Source: Solirubrobacterales bacterium
GTDB taxonomy: Bacteria > Actinomycetota > Thermoleophilia > Solirubrobacterales > Solirubrobacteraceae
Length of the DNA stretch: 54,344 nt
Direction of reading: 5' to 3'
Assembly: GCA_027449125.1 (NCBI GenBank)
Contig: DAIDME010000062.1
Coordinates: forward strand, 1-54,344
Shown piece by piece: positions 19,881-28,493 of the stretch; the stretch's first letter is position 1; the number at the start of each line of letters is the position of its first letter. A program made the position numbers and the translations under genes. The notes beneath the pieces are model-generated. The model searched no databases. It was not told where the DNA came from and was given only the letters and a program-made list of their open reading frames with translations.

Positions 19881-20273
19881 ATGGACGACCAGCTGTATCG
19901 CGAATACATCCTCGAGCACTACAAGCACCCGCACAACTTCGGCTCGCTGGAACGCGCCGACATGCAGGCCCACGACCTGAACCCGCTGTGCGGCGACGAG
20001 ATCACCTTCCAGATCGCGCTCGACGGCGCGGGCCGGGTGAGCGAGGTGGCGTTTGACGGGCACGGCTGCGCGATCTCGCAGGCGGCGGCGTCGATGCTCT
20101 CCGACGAGCTGCGCGGGATGACGACCGAGGAGCTGCTCAAGCTGGATCGCCAGGCGGTGCTGGAGCTGCTCGGGATCGACATCTCGGCCACGCGCATGAA
20201 GTGCGCGCTGCTGTCGCTCAAGGTCGTCAAGGCGGCCGCGCTCGGTCACGAGGTCGGGTGGGAGCCAGAGTGA
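19881..20273 (+). CDS. sufU: SUF sulfur-relay/scaffold protein SufU
   Basis: A 130-residue SufU/IscU-type protein that accepts persulfide sulfur from SufS. Ligand residues are C37 and D39 in NPLCGDE, C63 in GHGCAIS and C108 in MKCALLSLK; the extra insertion between the second and third cysteine is the SufU hallmark. It begins directly after the sufS stop with no spacer, so translation is coupled. It ends 37 bp before the Rieske gene. Confidence 0.95.
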   Translation: MDDQLYREYILEHYKHPHNFGSLERADMQAHDLNPLCGDEITFQIALDGAGRVSEVAFDGHGCAISQAAASMLSDELRGMTTEELLKLDRQAVLELLGIDISATRMKCALLSLKVVKAAALGHEVGWEPE

Positions 20274-20297
20274 CCGCGCTAAATCCGATTGTTTCGC

Positions 20298-20303
20298 TAG
20301 GAT
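20298..20303 (+). promoter_or_regulatory. Putative internal -10 (TAGGAT) before the Rieske-sufB-sufD genes
   Basis: TAGGAT lies 7 nt before GTG 20311, matching a leaderless start. With the TAGGATTT at the head of the cluster it suggests a second transcription unit for the Rieske, sufB and sufD genes, possibly under the same regulator. Confidence 0.5.
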
Positions 20304-20310
20304 TTGAGCC

Positions 20311-20628
20311 GTGACGAGTGTGGTCGAGGTCTGTCCGCTGAGCGAGCTTCCGTCCGGTCGGGTGCGCGTTGTGGAGCACGCCGGCGTCGAGGTCGGCGTG
20401 TTCAACTGCGGCGGCGAGCTGTTCGCGATCGAAGATCGCTGCTCCCACGACGATGGCCCGCTCGCAGAGGGCGCGATCGACGTGGACGCCTGCACCGTCG
20501 AGTGCCCGCGCCACGGAGCGATCTTCGACCTGAGGACGGGCAGGCCGCGAACGTTACCCGCGTATGAGCCGGTGGACACCTTCACGGTGACCGTCGACGA
20601 GGACATGATCAAGCTGGAGGTGGACTGA
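20311..20628 (+). CDS. Rieske-type [2Fe-2S] ferredoxin in the SUF cluster
   Basis: A 105-residue soluble Rieske protein like the ferredoxin components of ring-hydroxylating dioxygenases. Cluster ligands are C44 and H46 (CSHDDGPL) and C65 and H68 (CPRHGAIFD). It may supply electrons for assembly or be an early client; neither is shown by sequence. It lies between sufU and sufB, its stop overlaps the sufB start (TGATG), and it appears to have its own leaderless promoter. Confidence 0.93.
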   Translation: MTSVVEVCPLSELPSGRVRVVEHAGVEVGVFNCGGELFAIEDRCSHDDGPLAEGAIDVDACTVECPRHGAIFDLRTGRPRTLPAYEPVDTFTVTVDEDMIKLEVD

Positions 20629-23231
20629 TGGCCACGACCGACACCCGAACCGCCGCCGACGAGCTCACGGCGCCCGAGCAACTGGAGGCGCAGCTCAGCG
20701 AGAACGAGCGGCTCGCCCAGATCAACTCTGACTACGACGAGCGCTACGGCTTCCACGACGCCGAGAACTACCTCTACAAGGCGCCGAAGGGCATCAACCG
20801 CGAGATCGTGGAGAAGATCTCCGAGTTCAAGTCAGAGCCCGCGTGGATGCGGGAGTTCCGCCTCAGGGCGCTGGAGCAGTTCTTCGCCAAGCCGCAGCCG
20901 ACCTGGGGCTCGCCGATGCTCCAGCAGGTCAACTACGACGACATCCACTACTTCGTGCGTGCCTCCGAGAGGCCCGGCCGCTCCTGGGACGACGTGCCAG
21001 AGGACGTCAAGCGCACCTTCGACCGCCTGGGGATCCCCGAGGCCGAGCGCAAGTTCCTGGCGGGCGTCGGCGCCCAGTACGAGTCCGAGGTCGTCTACCA
21101 CCAGGTGCGCGAGGACCTCCAGAAGCAGGGCGTGGTCTTCCTCGACATGGACTCCGGCCTGCGCGAGCACGAGGAGATCGTGCGCGAGTACTTCGCCACC
21201 GTGATCCCGCCCAACGACAACAAGCTGGCGGCGCTCAACTCCGCCGTCTGGTCGGGCGGCTCGTTCGTCTACGTGCCCAAGGGCGTCCACGTCGAGATGC
21301 CGCTGCAGGCCTACTTCCGCATCAACACCGAGAACATGGGCCAGTTCGAGCGCACCTTGATCATCGCCGACGAGGGCTCCTATGTGCACTACGTGGAGGG
21401 CTGCCACCTCGCTGGTTCGATGGTGCGCGTGCGCGACGGCGAGAAGCCGATCGAGGAGATCGAGCCTGGGGATGAGGTGCTCACCCATCAGGGACGCTTT
21501 CGCCGTGTGCTCGAGCCCATGCGCCGGCGCCGCTCCGGGCCGATCTACAGAATCAGGTTCCAAGGGGAGGGCTACAGGTCTCTGACGGTCACGCCTGGGC
21601 ACCCCTTCCTCGTCGCGCGCCGCAGCCGCGAGCGCGAGCACAACCGCACGTTCCAGCCCGAGTGGATCACCGCCCAGGAGCTGCGCAAGGGCGACTACCT
21701 GGCACTGCCGGCCCGGATCGATGTCGAGCCTGAGCCGGAGTTGCTGGTCGAGACCGATGTCAGCGTCGGCGCAGGCCGCCACGCGGCCACGCTCGAGCGC
21801 GTCGCGGTGGCCGTCGACGACAAGATGGCGCGGGTCATGGGCCTCTACATCGCGGAGGGGTCGGTCAGCGCCAACACCTCCTACCTGTCCTTTGACAGCG
21901 CTGCGCACGAGCGAGACCTGCGGGAGCTCGTGGAGACCGTGGTCGGTGGGGCCTTCGGGCTGGATAGCTGGGAGTACGACTATCGCGATGAGCGCGCCGG
22001 TCGTTCGCTGCGCTTTTCCTCCGTGCGGGCGGCGCGCTTCTTCGCCCAGACCTTCGGGCGCACGACCGAGGAGCTGCACATCCCGGATTGGGTCTTCTCG
22101 CTGGCGGAGCGCGACAGGGCAGCGTTTGTGCGCGGGCTCTACGACGGCGAGGGCTCATACGACAGTGAGCTTGACCTCTATCGCATCAATCAAACCAACA
22201 GGCAGGTGGCTCAGCGCCTGCGCGAGCTGCTGCTCTCGCTGAGCATCCGCGCCACGCTCAGCGTGACTGAGCGTCCACTGCCACGGCAGCCAATGTGGCA
22301 GGTGGCGGTTTCCAAGGCGGACCATCCACGCTTCGAGCGGCTGGTGCTCGGCGCCGCCGACCCCGGACCCGCGAGGGCAACGCATGCTCAGACCGTGATG
22401 GCCGACGGTTATCTCTGGATGCCGATCTCCTCGATCGAGCAGTTCAACGCGACCTGTGAGGTCTTCAACATGAGCGTGGAGGAGGACGAGAGCTACGTCT
22501 GTGAGGGCGTCGTCTCCCACAACTGCACAGCGCCGACCTACAGCTCATCGTCGCTCCATTCCGCGGTGGTCGAGCTGATCGCCAAGCCGGGCGCGCGGAT
22601 CCGCTACACGACGGTGCAGAACTGGTCGGCCAACGTCTTCAACCTCGTCACCAAGCGCGCCGTCGCCTACGAGGACGCCACCGTCGAGTGGGTCGATTGC
22701 AACCTCGGCTCGAAGCTGACGATGAAGTACCCGAGCGTGTATCTGATGGGCGAGCGCGCGCACGGCGAGATCCTTTCGATCGCCTTCGCCGGGCACGGCC
22801 AGCACCAGGACGCCGGCGGCAAGATCATCCACGTGGCGCCGAACACGACGTCGAACATCTTCGCCAAGTCGATCTCAAAGGACGGCGGCCGCGGCTCCTA
22901 CCGCGGCCTGCTCGAGATCGCCAAGGGCGCGCACGGGGCGCGCAGCAAGGTGGTCTGCGACGCGCTGCTGCTCGACGAGCAGTCCCGCTCAGACACGTAT
23001 CCGACGATCCGCATCTCCGAGGACGACGTCAACGTCGGCCACGAGGCGACCGTCTCGAAGGTCGGCGAGGACCAGCTCTTCTACCTCATGAGCCACGGCA
23101 TCCCCGAGGACGAGGCCTCCAAGCTGATCGTCAACGGCTTCATCGAGCCGATCACCAAGGAGCTGCCGATGGAGTACGCGGTCGAGATGAACCGCCTGAT
23201 CGAGCTGCAGATGGAGGGCTCCATTGGCTGA
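20628..23231 (+). CDS. sufB: SufB Fe-S scaffold subunit interrupted by an in-frame intein
   Basis: An 867-residue precursor. Exteins 1-258 and 633-867 join to a 493-residue SufB, the SufBCD subunit on which clusters are built. Flanking motifs YVEG and CTAPTYSSSSLHSAVVE make a normal SufB sequence once the insert is removed. The insert, residues 259-632, begins with Cys, ends His-Asn and is followed by Cys, so it should self-splice. By position, C633 corresponds to the conserved Cys near 254 of E. coli SufB reported to take sulfur during assembly. Without splicing, SufB should be inactive. Mycobacterial SufB proteins also carry inteins at or near this place. The 3' end overlaps sufD by 8 nt. 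Confidence 0.96.
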   Translation: MATTDTRTAADELTAPEQLEAQLSENERLAQINSDYDERYGFHDAENYLYKAPKGINREIVEKISEFKSEPAWMREFRLRALEQFFAKPQPTWGSPMLQQVNYDDIHYFVRASERPGRSWDDVPEDVKRTFDRLGIPEAERKFLAGVGAQYESEVVYHQVREDLQKQGVVFLDMDSGLREHEEIVREYFATVIPPNDNKLAALNSAVWSGGSFVYVPKGVHVEMPLQAYFRINTENMGQFERTLIIADEGSYVHYVEGCHLAGSMVRVRDGEKPIEEIEPGDEVLTHQGRFRRVLEPMRRRRSGPIYRIRFQGEGYRSLTVTPGHPFLVARRSREREHNRTFQPEWITAQELRKGDYLALPARIDVEPEPELLVETDVSVGAGRHAATLERVAVAVDDKMARVMGLYIAEGSVSANTSYLSFDSAAHERDLRELVETVVGGAFGLDSWEYDYRDERAGRSLRFSSVRAARFFAQTFGRTTEELHIPDWVFSLAERDRAAFVRGLYDGEGSYDSELDLYRINQTNRQVAQRLRELLLSLSIRATLSVTERPLPRQPMWQVAVSKADHPRFERLVLGAADPGPARATHAQTVMADGYLWMPISSIEQFNATCEVFNMSVEEDESYVCEGVVSHNCTAPTYSSSSLHSAVVELIAKPGARIRYTTVQNWSANVFNLVTKRAVAYEDATVEWVDCNLGSKLTMKYPSVYLMGERAHGEILSIAFAGHGQHQDAGGKIIHVAPNTTSNIFAKSISKDGGRGSYRGLLEIAKGAHGARSKVVCDALLLDEQSRSDTYPTIRISEDDVNVGHEATVSKVGEDQLFYLMSHGIPEDEASKLIVNGFIEPITKELPMEYAVEMNRLIELQMEGSIG
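21402..22523 (+). mobile_element. SufB intein with LAGLIDADG homing endonuclease
   Basis: A 374-residue intein. Numbering from its Cys1: block A begins CHLAGSMVRV; block B is TVTPGHPFL with T64 and H67; endonuclease motifs are VMGLYIAEG (145-153) and FVRGLYDGEG (242-251), with glutamate at both catalytic acid positions; block F covers FNATCEVFNMSVEEDESYV; block G ends VVSHN. All splicing residues (C1, T64-H67, H373, N374, C+1) are present. The full-length two-motif endonuclease suggests it may still home. The insertion is between Gly258 and what becomes Cys259 of mature SufB. Confidence 0.95.
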
Positions 23232-24288
23232 GCTCGCCGCCGTCGCCGCCGGCCCGCTGGCCGGCGGCGTCCCAACGTTCAAAGGCCGCCCGGGGTGGGA
23301 GTTCACCGACATCTCGGCGCTCGACGTCTCCGCCTACCAGCTGGCGCCGGTGCATCCGGCTTGCGGCTCGGATGCCCCGGGCACGCTCTGGGACCTGCCG
23401 GCGGCGAGTCTGCCGGCGGGCGTCGAACTCGGTATCGGCGACGGCGAGGTCACGATCACGGTGCCGCGCGGCACGACGCTCGCACAGCCGATCGCGCTCA
23501 CCTCGGTGCTCGCCGAGGGCCAGCTCGGGAATCTGCGCAGCCGGATCGTGATCGAGGAGGGCGCCCACGCCGAGGTCTGGGAGCAGTTCGTATCGCCAGG
23601 TGACTGCCTGCTCAACCTCGCAACCGAGCTCCAGGTCGCAGACAACGCGAGCCTCCGCTACGTCAACGGTCAGGCACTCTCGGAGCAGGCATGGATCTTC
23701 GGCGCGCAGCACGCGAGCGTCGGGCGTGACGCACGCCTGGACTGGGTCGCACTCGGCTTCGGCTCACGCTCGGGCCACGTGCTGATGCAGACGCGGCTTG
23801 TCGGGCAGGGCGCAGAGGCGCGGGTCACCGGCGCCTACGCCACCCGTGGCGGCCAGCACATCGACTTCGACACCACCCAGGAGCACGCGGCGCCCAACAC
23901 CACCTCCGACCTGGCCTTCCGCGGCGTGCTGACGGGTCGCTCCAGCGCCGTCTGGAAGGGCAACATCATCGTCGACCCCGGCGCCCAGAAGACCGATGCC
24001 TTTCAGGACTCGCGCAACCTGCTGATCTCAAAGCGGGCCCACGCGGACTCGATCCCGGGCCTGGAGATCCAGGCAAACGACGTGCGCTGCACCCACGCCG
24101 CGGCCGTGGCCCAGGTCGATCCCGAGCAGCTCTTCTACCTGCGCTCGCACGGGATGCCCGAGGCCGAGGCCAAGCGTCTGGTGATCGAGGGCTTCCTCGC
24201 GGCGCTGGTCGAGCGCTTCGAGGCGGGGCCGGTGCGCGACGTGCTGGGTGCCGCGCTCGAGCGCCGACTCGAGCTGATCCTGGGCTGA
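23224..24288 (+). CDS. sufD: SUF scaffold subunit SufD
   Basis: A 354-residue SufD, the SufB paralogue that completes SufBC2D. The beta-helix core (HASVGRDARLDWVALGFGSRSGHVLMQTRL) and the C-terminal SufB/D signature (IQANDVRCTHAAAVAQVDPEQLFYLRSHG, with conserved Cys and His) are present. Start is TTG 23224 inside the end of sufB. It is the last suf gene; the region downstream shifts to unrelated genes. The N-terminal 90 residues are less conserved, as usual. Confidence 0.95.
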   Translation: MAELAAVAAGPLAGGVPTFKGRPGWEFTDISALDVSAYQLAPVHPACGSDAPGTLWDLPAASLPAGVELGIGDGEVTITVPRGTTLAQPIALTSVLAEGQLGNLRSRIVIEEGAHAEVWEQFVSPGDCLLNLATELQVADNASLRYVNGQALSEQAWIFGAQHASVGRDARLDWVALGFGSRSGHVLMQTRLVGQGAEARVTGAYATRGGQHIDFDTTQEHAAPNTTSDLAFRGVLTGRSSAVWKGNIIVDPGAQKTDAFQDSRNLLISKRAHADSIPGLEIQANDVRCTHAAAVAQVDPEQLFYLRSHGMPEAEAKRLVIEGFLAALVERFEAGPVRDVLGAALERRLELILG

Positions 24289-24295
24289 GGCGCCG

Positions 24296-24391
24296 GTGCC
24301 CAGGCAGGTGGTGCTGCTGCGCGGGGTCGACCTGGGTGCGCGCAACCGGGCGACGGTCAGGGCCCTGCTCGACCTGGTGCCGGCAGACTGA
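24296..24391 (+). pseudogene. Probable remnant of a DUF1697 gene (31 codons)
   Basis: A 31-codon frame from GTG 24296 reads PRQVVLLRGVDLGARNRATV and ends AD-stop. The start matches the N-terminal YVALLRGINVGGRNKV pattern of DUF1697 proteins, which are normally about 175 residues. The frame then runs straight into a TGA that overlaps the next gene's ATG. The rest of the family is missing, so this looks like a deletion remnant; a genuine leader peptide is less likely. Confidence 0.4.
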
Positions 24392-25272
24392 TGAGCGAGC
24401 CCAGTCACCCCTATCAGGTGCTGGATGTCTTCACCGACACGCCACTTGCCGGCAACCCCCTGGCGGTGTTCACCGCCGGCGAGCTGATCCCGAGCCGGCT
24501 GATGCAGGCGCTCGCGCGCGAGCTGAACCTCTCGGAGACCGTGTTCCTGCTGCCCGGCGACACGGAGGCCGACGCCACGGTGCGGATCTTTACGCCGCGG
24601 GCTGAGCTGCCGTTCGCCGGTCACCCGGTGCTCGGGGCCGCGTTCGTGGTCGGGGCCGAGCGGCAGCTCGGGCGCGTCCGCTTGCGGACCGGCGCGGGGA
24701 TCGTGCCCGTGGCGCTCACCCGCGAGCACGGCGCGGTCGTCTCCGGTGAGATGGAGCAGCCGCTGCCCAGCGTGCGGGCCTTCGAGCGTGCCGGCGAGCT
24801 GCTCGCGGCGCTGGGCCTCGCCGGTGCGGCGCTGCCGATCGAGGCCTACACCAACGGACCCACGCACGTGATGGTCGCGCTGCCCGAGGACGTGCGGTTG
24901 GGCATGCTCGAGCCCGACCTGGCGGCGATCGCGAAGCTCGGCGCGCTCGGCATCGACTGCTTCACGCGGCCTGAGCCTGGTGCGGGCACGCCAGCGGGCG
25001 TGCCCGCATACGTGCGCTGCCGCGTCTTCTGTCCCGGCCTCGGGGTCCCGGAGGACCCGGCCACCGGCTCGGCCGCCGGTCCGCTCGCCTGGCACCTGGT
25101 GCGCCACGGCTGGCGTGCGCCAGGCACGGGCGTCACGATCGTGCAGGGCGTCGAGCTGGGGCGTCCATCGGAGCTGGTCGCGCGTCTGGAGGGATCCGCC
25201 GCGCGCCCGGAGCGGATCGTCGTCGGGGGCCGCGCGGTGGTGGTGGCCGCGGGGAGCTTTCGCGCGGCGTGA
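24391..25272 (+). CDS. PhzF family isomerase/epimerase-like protein
   Basis: A 293-residue protein of the PhzF/diaminopimelate-epimerase fold. Family motifs are YQVLDVFTDTPLAGNPLAVF, the catalytic glutamate in LNLSETVFLLP, ELPFAGHPVLGAAFV, and EDPATGSAAGPLAWHL near the C-terminus. No phenazine genes are present, so, as with most PhzF-like proteins, the substrate is unknown. ATG 24391 overlaps the stop of the DUF1697 remnant. Confidence 0.9.
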   Translation: MSEPSHPYQVLDVFTDTPLAGNPLAVFTAGELIPSRLMQALARELNLSETVFLLPGDTEADATVRIFTPRAELPFAGHPVLGAAFVVGAERQLGRVRLRTGAGIVPVALTREHGAVVSGEMEQPLPSVRAFERAGELLAALGLAGAALPIEAYTNGPTHVMVALPEDVRLGMLEPDLAAIAKLGALGIDCFTRPEPGAGTPAGVPAYVRCRVFCPGLGVPEDPATGSAAGPLAWHLVRHGWRAPGTGVTIVQGVELGRPSELVARLEGSAARPERIVVGGRAVVVAAGSFRAA

Positions 25273-25349
25273 CGGGCGCGAGGCGTGAGGCCAAGATTTA
25301 GGTCGACCGCACGAACGTGTCCTACGCTGAGCGTTGACTAAGGAGTGTG

Positions 25350-26426
25350 ATGCCCGTGAACGTTCTCCGCACCGTCTCGACGCGCCGCCTGCTGACCACA
25401 CTGTCCGGCGTCTTTCTCGCCGGTCTGGTGACGGCGGCAGTCGCGTTTGCGGCTGTTGGCAGTGGCCCGGTTCCGGCCGCAGGCGTGACGCTCGCGCAGG
25501 CTATTCACGGTGCGCTCCAGGGCGGCGGTGTGAGCGGGGTAACGGCGCAGGTCGGCTTCACCGACAATCTCTTCTCCGGCGCCGCGATCCAGACGCCGGA
25601 TCCGCTGCTGACGGGCGCCAGCGGGCGGCTCTGGGCGACCAAGGGTCATCTTCGTCTCGAGCTGCAGGGCTCGAACGGCGACAGCCAGGTCGTGGTCGAC
25701 GGCAGCAGCGTCTGGGCGTACGACCCGGCGTCCAACACGGTCTACGAGGGCACGCTGCCCGATCAGCCGGCCGGCAGCGGCACAGCGAGCACGCCTGCGG
25801 TCCCGAGTGTGACCCAGATCCAGGCGTCGCTCGCCAACGCGGCCAAGCAGGCGTCGCTCTCGACTCCCAGCGCAACCGACATCGGTGGGCAGCCGGCCTA
25901 CGTGGAGACGATCACGCCGACGAGCGGTGCCGGCCTGATCGGCGCGCTGCGCGTCGGCTTCGACTCGGCCCACGCCGTGCCGCTGGAGTTCGCCGTGATC
26001 CCTCGTGGCCAGTCGGTGCCGGCGCTCGCGCTGCAGGCGACGGCCGTCAGCTATGGGCCGGTCGCCAGCTCGGTGTTCCAGATCGCGCCGCCCGCCGGCG
26101 CTCAGGTGGTCAAGCTCGCGTTCCCCGCGTCCGCCACCGCCTCTGTGCCGGACACGGCGGGGAACGGCAGCTCGGTCTCTGTGGTCGGTAGCGGCCCCGG
26201 TGCGGTGATCGTCGCCCGGCACGCCACAGACACGGCTGCCGGATCGGCGCCCGGCGGTGTGCTCGGCTCCCTGCCGCTGGAGACGGTCACGATCGACGGG
26301 GCGACTGGGCAGCAGCTGCCGACCTCGCTCGGAACGGTGCTCGCGTTCACGCGCAGCGGTGTCAGCTACCTGCTTGCGGGTTCCGTGAGTGCCTCCACGA
26401 TCGACTCGATCGCGCGTGGCCTCTGA
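25350..26426 (+). CDS. Secreted or membrane-anchored LolA-like protein
   Basis: A 358-residue exported protein. AAGGAG at about 25340-25345 marks ATG 25350 as start; the N-terminus has a basic stretch and a hydrophobic segment at about 15-40. The middle (RLWATKGHLRLELQGSNGD, VVVDGSSVWAYDPASNTVY) resembles LolA/LppX/DUF2092-type lipoprotein-carrier folds. The C-terminal 120 residues are Gly/Ala/Ser-rich with no recognised domain. Actinobacteria lack the Lol outer-membrane route, so a role in cell-envelope lipid handling is only a guess. It precedes an ABC exporter pair by 24 nt and may act with it. Confidence 0.75.
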   Translation: MPVNVLRTVSTRRLLTTLSGVFLAGLVTAAVAFAAVGSGPVPAAGVTLAQAIHGALQGGGVSGVTAQVGFTDNLFSGAAIQTPDPLLTGASGRLWATKGHLRLELQGSNGDSQVVVDGSSVWAYDPASNTVYEGTLPDQPAGSGTASTPAVPSVTQIQASLANAAKQASLSTPSATDIGGQPAYVETITPTSGAGLIGALRVGFDSAHAVPLEFAVIPRGQSVPALALQATAVSYGPVASSVFQIAPPAGAQVVKLAFPASATASVPDTAGNGSSVSVVGSGPGAVIVARHATDTAAGSAPGGVLGSLPLETVTIDGATGQQLPTSLGTVLAFTRSGVSYLLAGSVSASTIDSIARGL

Positions 26427-26450
26427 GGGCCGCGGGCTCTCAGGGCGAGC

Positions 26451-27407
26451 ATGAGCGCACCCCCAATCGAGGTCCGCGGGCTGGTCAAGCGCTACGGCGC
26501 GCTGACCGCGGTGGACGGTGTGCAGCTGACGGTCGAGGCCGGTGACGTGTACGGCTACCTGGGCCCGAACGGCGCCGGCAAGACGACGTCGCTGCGCATG
26601 ATGCTCGGGCTCATCAGGCCGACTGAGGGGACCGTCCGTCTGTTCGGCCGCGACCCCAACGCGACGGTCGCGGCGCTCGCCGGCGTCGCCGGCTTTGTCG
26701 AGGCGCCGGCCTTCTACCCCTACCTGAGCGCGCGACGCAACCTGGAGCTGATGGCCGCCTTCGACGGTGACAGCGCCCCCACCCGCATCGACCTCGCGCT
26801 CGACACGGTTGAGCTCGCTTCGCGCGCGAGTGACCGTGTCGGCGGGTTCTCCCATGGCATGCGCCAGCGCCTGGGGATCGCGGCGGCGCTGCTGCGCTCG
26901 CCGAAGCTTCTGCTGCTGGACGAGCCCGCCACGGGCCTCGACCCAGCGGGCATGCGCGACATGCGCCTGTTGATCCGGCGTCTCGCCGACGAGGGCATGA
27001 CGGTGCTGCTTTCGAGCCACCTGCTGGCCGAAGTCGAGGAGCTGTGCAACCGCGTGGCAGTGCTGCGTCGCGGCAGGATCGTATACGAGGGGACGATCGC
27101 CGAACTGGCCCGCGGCGCTGGGACCAGGTACCGGCTGGCGAGCACTGACGACGCCCGTGCGCTGGGTATCTGCGTAGCGCGACCGGGTATCGCAGAGGTC
27201 GGATATGAGCACGGCCACATCGTCTTCTCGGCGGACGAGCAGGCGGTTGCGGAGCTCTCCCGCGCGCTGATCGAGGCTGACGTGCTGATCCGTGAGCTCG
27301 CCCCGCAGACGGTCACCCTGGAGGACCTCTTCTTCTCGCTCACAGAGGGCGACGGCTTCGTGGCCGAGCGTGCCGAGGCGGCGGCAGCGGTGCCGGGCGC
27401 GTCATGA
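26451..27407 (+). CDS. ABC exporter ATP-binding protein
   Basis: A 318-residue ATPase of the ABC-2/DrrA type. Walker A GPNGAGKTT, Q-loop region GFVEAPAFYPYL, signature FSHGMRQRLGIAAALL and Walker B LLLLDEPATGLDP are intact, with the switch histidine in LLSSHLLAEVEEL. The signature FSHGM rather than LSGGQ is common in this subfamily. It overlaps the next permease gene by 4 nt (ATGA), forming a two-gene exporter. Confidence 0.92.
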   Translation: MSAPPIEVRGLVKRYGALTAVDGVQLTVEAGDVYGYLGPNGAGKTTSLRMMLGLIRPTEGTVRLFGRDPNATVAALAGVAGFVEAPAFYPYLSARRNLELMAAFDGDSAPTRIDLALDTVELASRASDRVGGFSHGMRQRLGIAAALLRSPKLLLLDEPATGLDPAGMRDMRLLIRRLADEGMTVLLSSHLLAEVEELCNRVAVLRRGRIVYEGTIAELARGAGTRYRLASTDDARALGICVARPGIAEVGYEHGHIVFSADEQAVAELSRALIEADVLIRELAPQTVTLEDLFFSLTEGDGFVAERAEAAAAVPGAS

Positions 27408-28276
27408 CGGCGCTGGCGGCGCCCTCCGAGCGTTCCGGCGCGGCTACCGGCCGTCGCCCCGGCGTCTGGGCCGTCTACCGCTGGGAGCTGGTGAAGCTGC
27501 GCTACCAGAAGCGGACCTATCTCGGGTTGGGCGCGTCGATCCTCGCACCGCTGCTGCTGGTCCTCGCGATCAACCTGCGCTCCGGCGCGGGGCACGGCGA
27601 CGCCTTTGCGTTCTCCAACTACCTGACGCGCAGCGGGCTGGTCGTCCCGCTCGTCATCCTGCTGTTCGGCGCGATCTGGATGTTCCCGCTGATCGTGGCG
27701 CTCGTGGCCGGCGACATATTCGCCTCGGAGGACCACAACGGCACCCTCAAAACGGTGCTCACACGCTCGCTCGAACGCCACCAGATCTTCGCCGGCAAGA
27801 TGCTCGTGGCGGCGACGTACGCGGTCTTCGCCATTCTGCTGGGCGGCACCGTGGGCGTGATCGCGGGGTCGCTGCAATCTGGGTTCAACAGCCTGCAGAG
27901 CCTGTCCGGCACGATCGTCTCGGCGCCCAGGGGGCTCGAGCTGGTCTACGCGAGCCTGGTCGTCTATCTGATACCCACCGCCGCGATCGTCTCGATCGGG
28001 CTGATGCTCTCGACGCTTACGCGCAACAGCGCCGCCGCCGTGGTCGGCACGCTGATGATCTCGCTGCTGATCCAGCTGATCGGCATCCTGCCCGGCATGT
28101 CAGGCGCCCAGCCCTACCTCCTGAGCACCCAGTTCAACGCCTGGCAGGGCCTGCTGCGAACGCCGACTGACTGGGTGCCGATAATTCGCGCCCTGTGGGT
28201 TTCCGCGCTCTACGGAGTGCCGGCCCTGATCGTGGCGCTGCTCGTCTTCCTGCGCCGCGACGTGGCGGGCGGTTAG
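27404..28276 (+). CDS. ABC-2 type exporter permease
   Basis: A 290-residue membrane protein with about six hydrophobic segments, beginning after a 25-residue polar tail with VYRWELVKLRYQKRTYLGLG, typical of ABC-2 permeases. The FASEDHNGTLKTVLTRSLERHQIFAGKML segment is the characteristic cytoplasmic loop after the second membrane helix. It is coupled to the preceding ATPase. Substrate unknown; export of a lipid, peptide or antibiotic is typical of the family. Confidence 0.9.
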   Translation: MTALAAPSERSGAATGRRPGVWAVYRWELVKLRYQKRTYLGLGASILAPLLLVLAINLRSGAGHGDAFAFSNYLTRSGLVVPLVILLFGAIWMFPLIVALVAGDIFASEDHNGTLKTVLTRSLERHQIFAGKMLVAATYAVFAILLGGTVGVIAGSLQSGFNSLQSLSGTIVSAPRGLELVYASLVVYLIPTAAIVSIGLMLSTLTRNSAAAVVGTLMISLLIQLIGILPGMSGAQPYLLSTQFNAWQGLLRTPTDWVPIIRALWVSALYGVPALIVALLVFLRRDVAGG

Positions 28277-28493
28277 CCTCCCGCCAGCACGCCACCGCCA
28301 GCTCTGGGGCAGCTGTGCCGCGCCCCGCTGTAACCGGGGTTTGGCCACGGCGCATCGGTAGCGATCAGGAGGCGAGCCGGCTGGGCATCGCAGCGCGTCG
28401 CAACGTGCTTCGCTTGAGCCGCGCCGAGCTCTCCTCAGCCTGCGCGAGCGCCTCACACGCCGAGCGCACAAGGCTCGTCGGCTCAGCCGTCAC

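Noticed and set aside
28277-28493. Possible riboswitch or structured RNA after the ABC permease
   Set aside because: Only a 5-bp CCCCG/CGGGG stem is seen; no conserved riboswitch core recognised.
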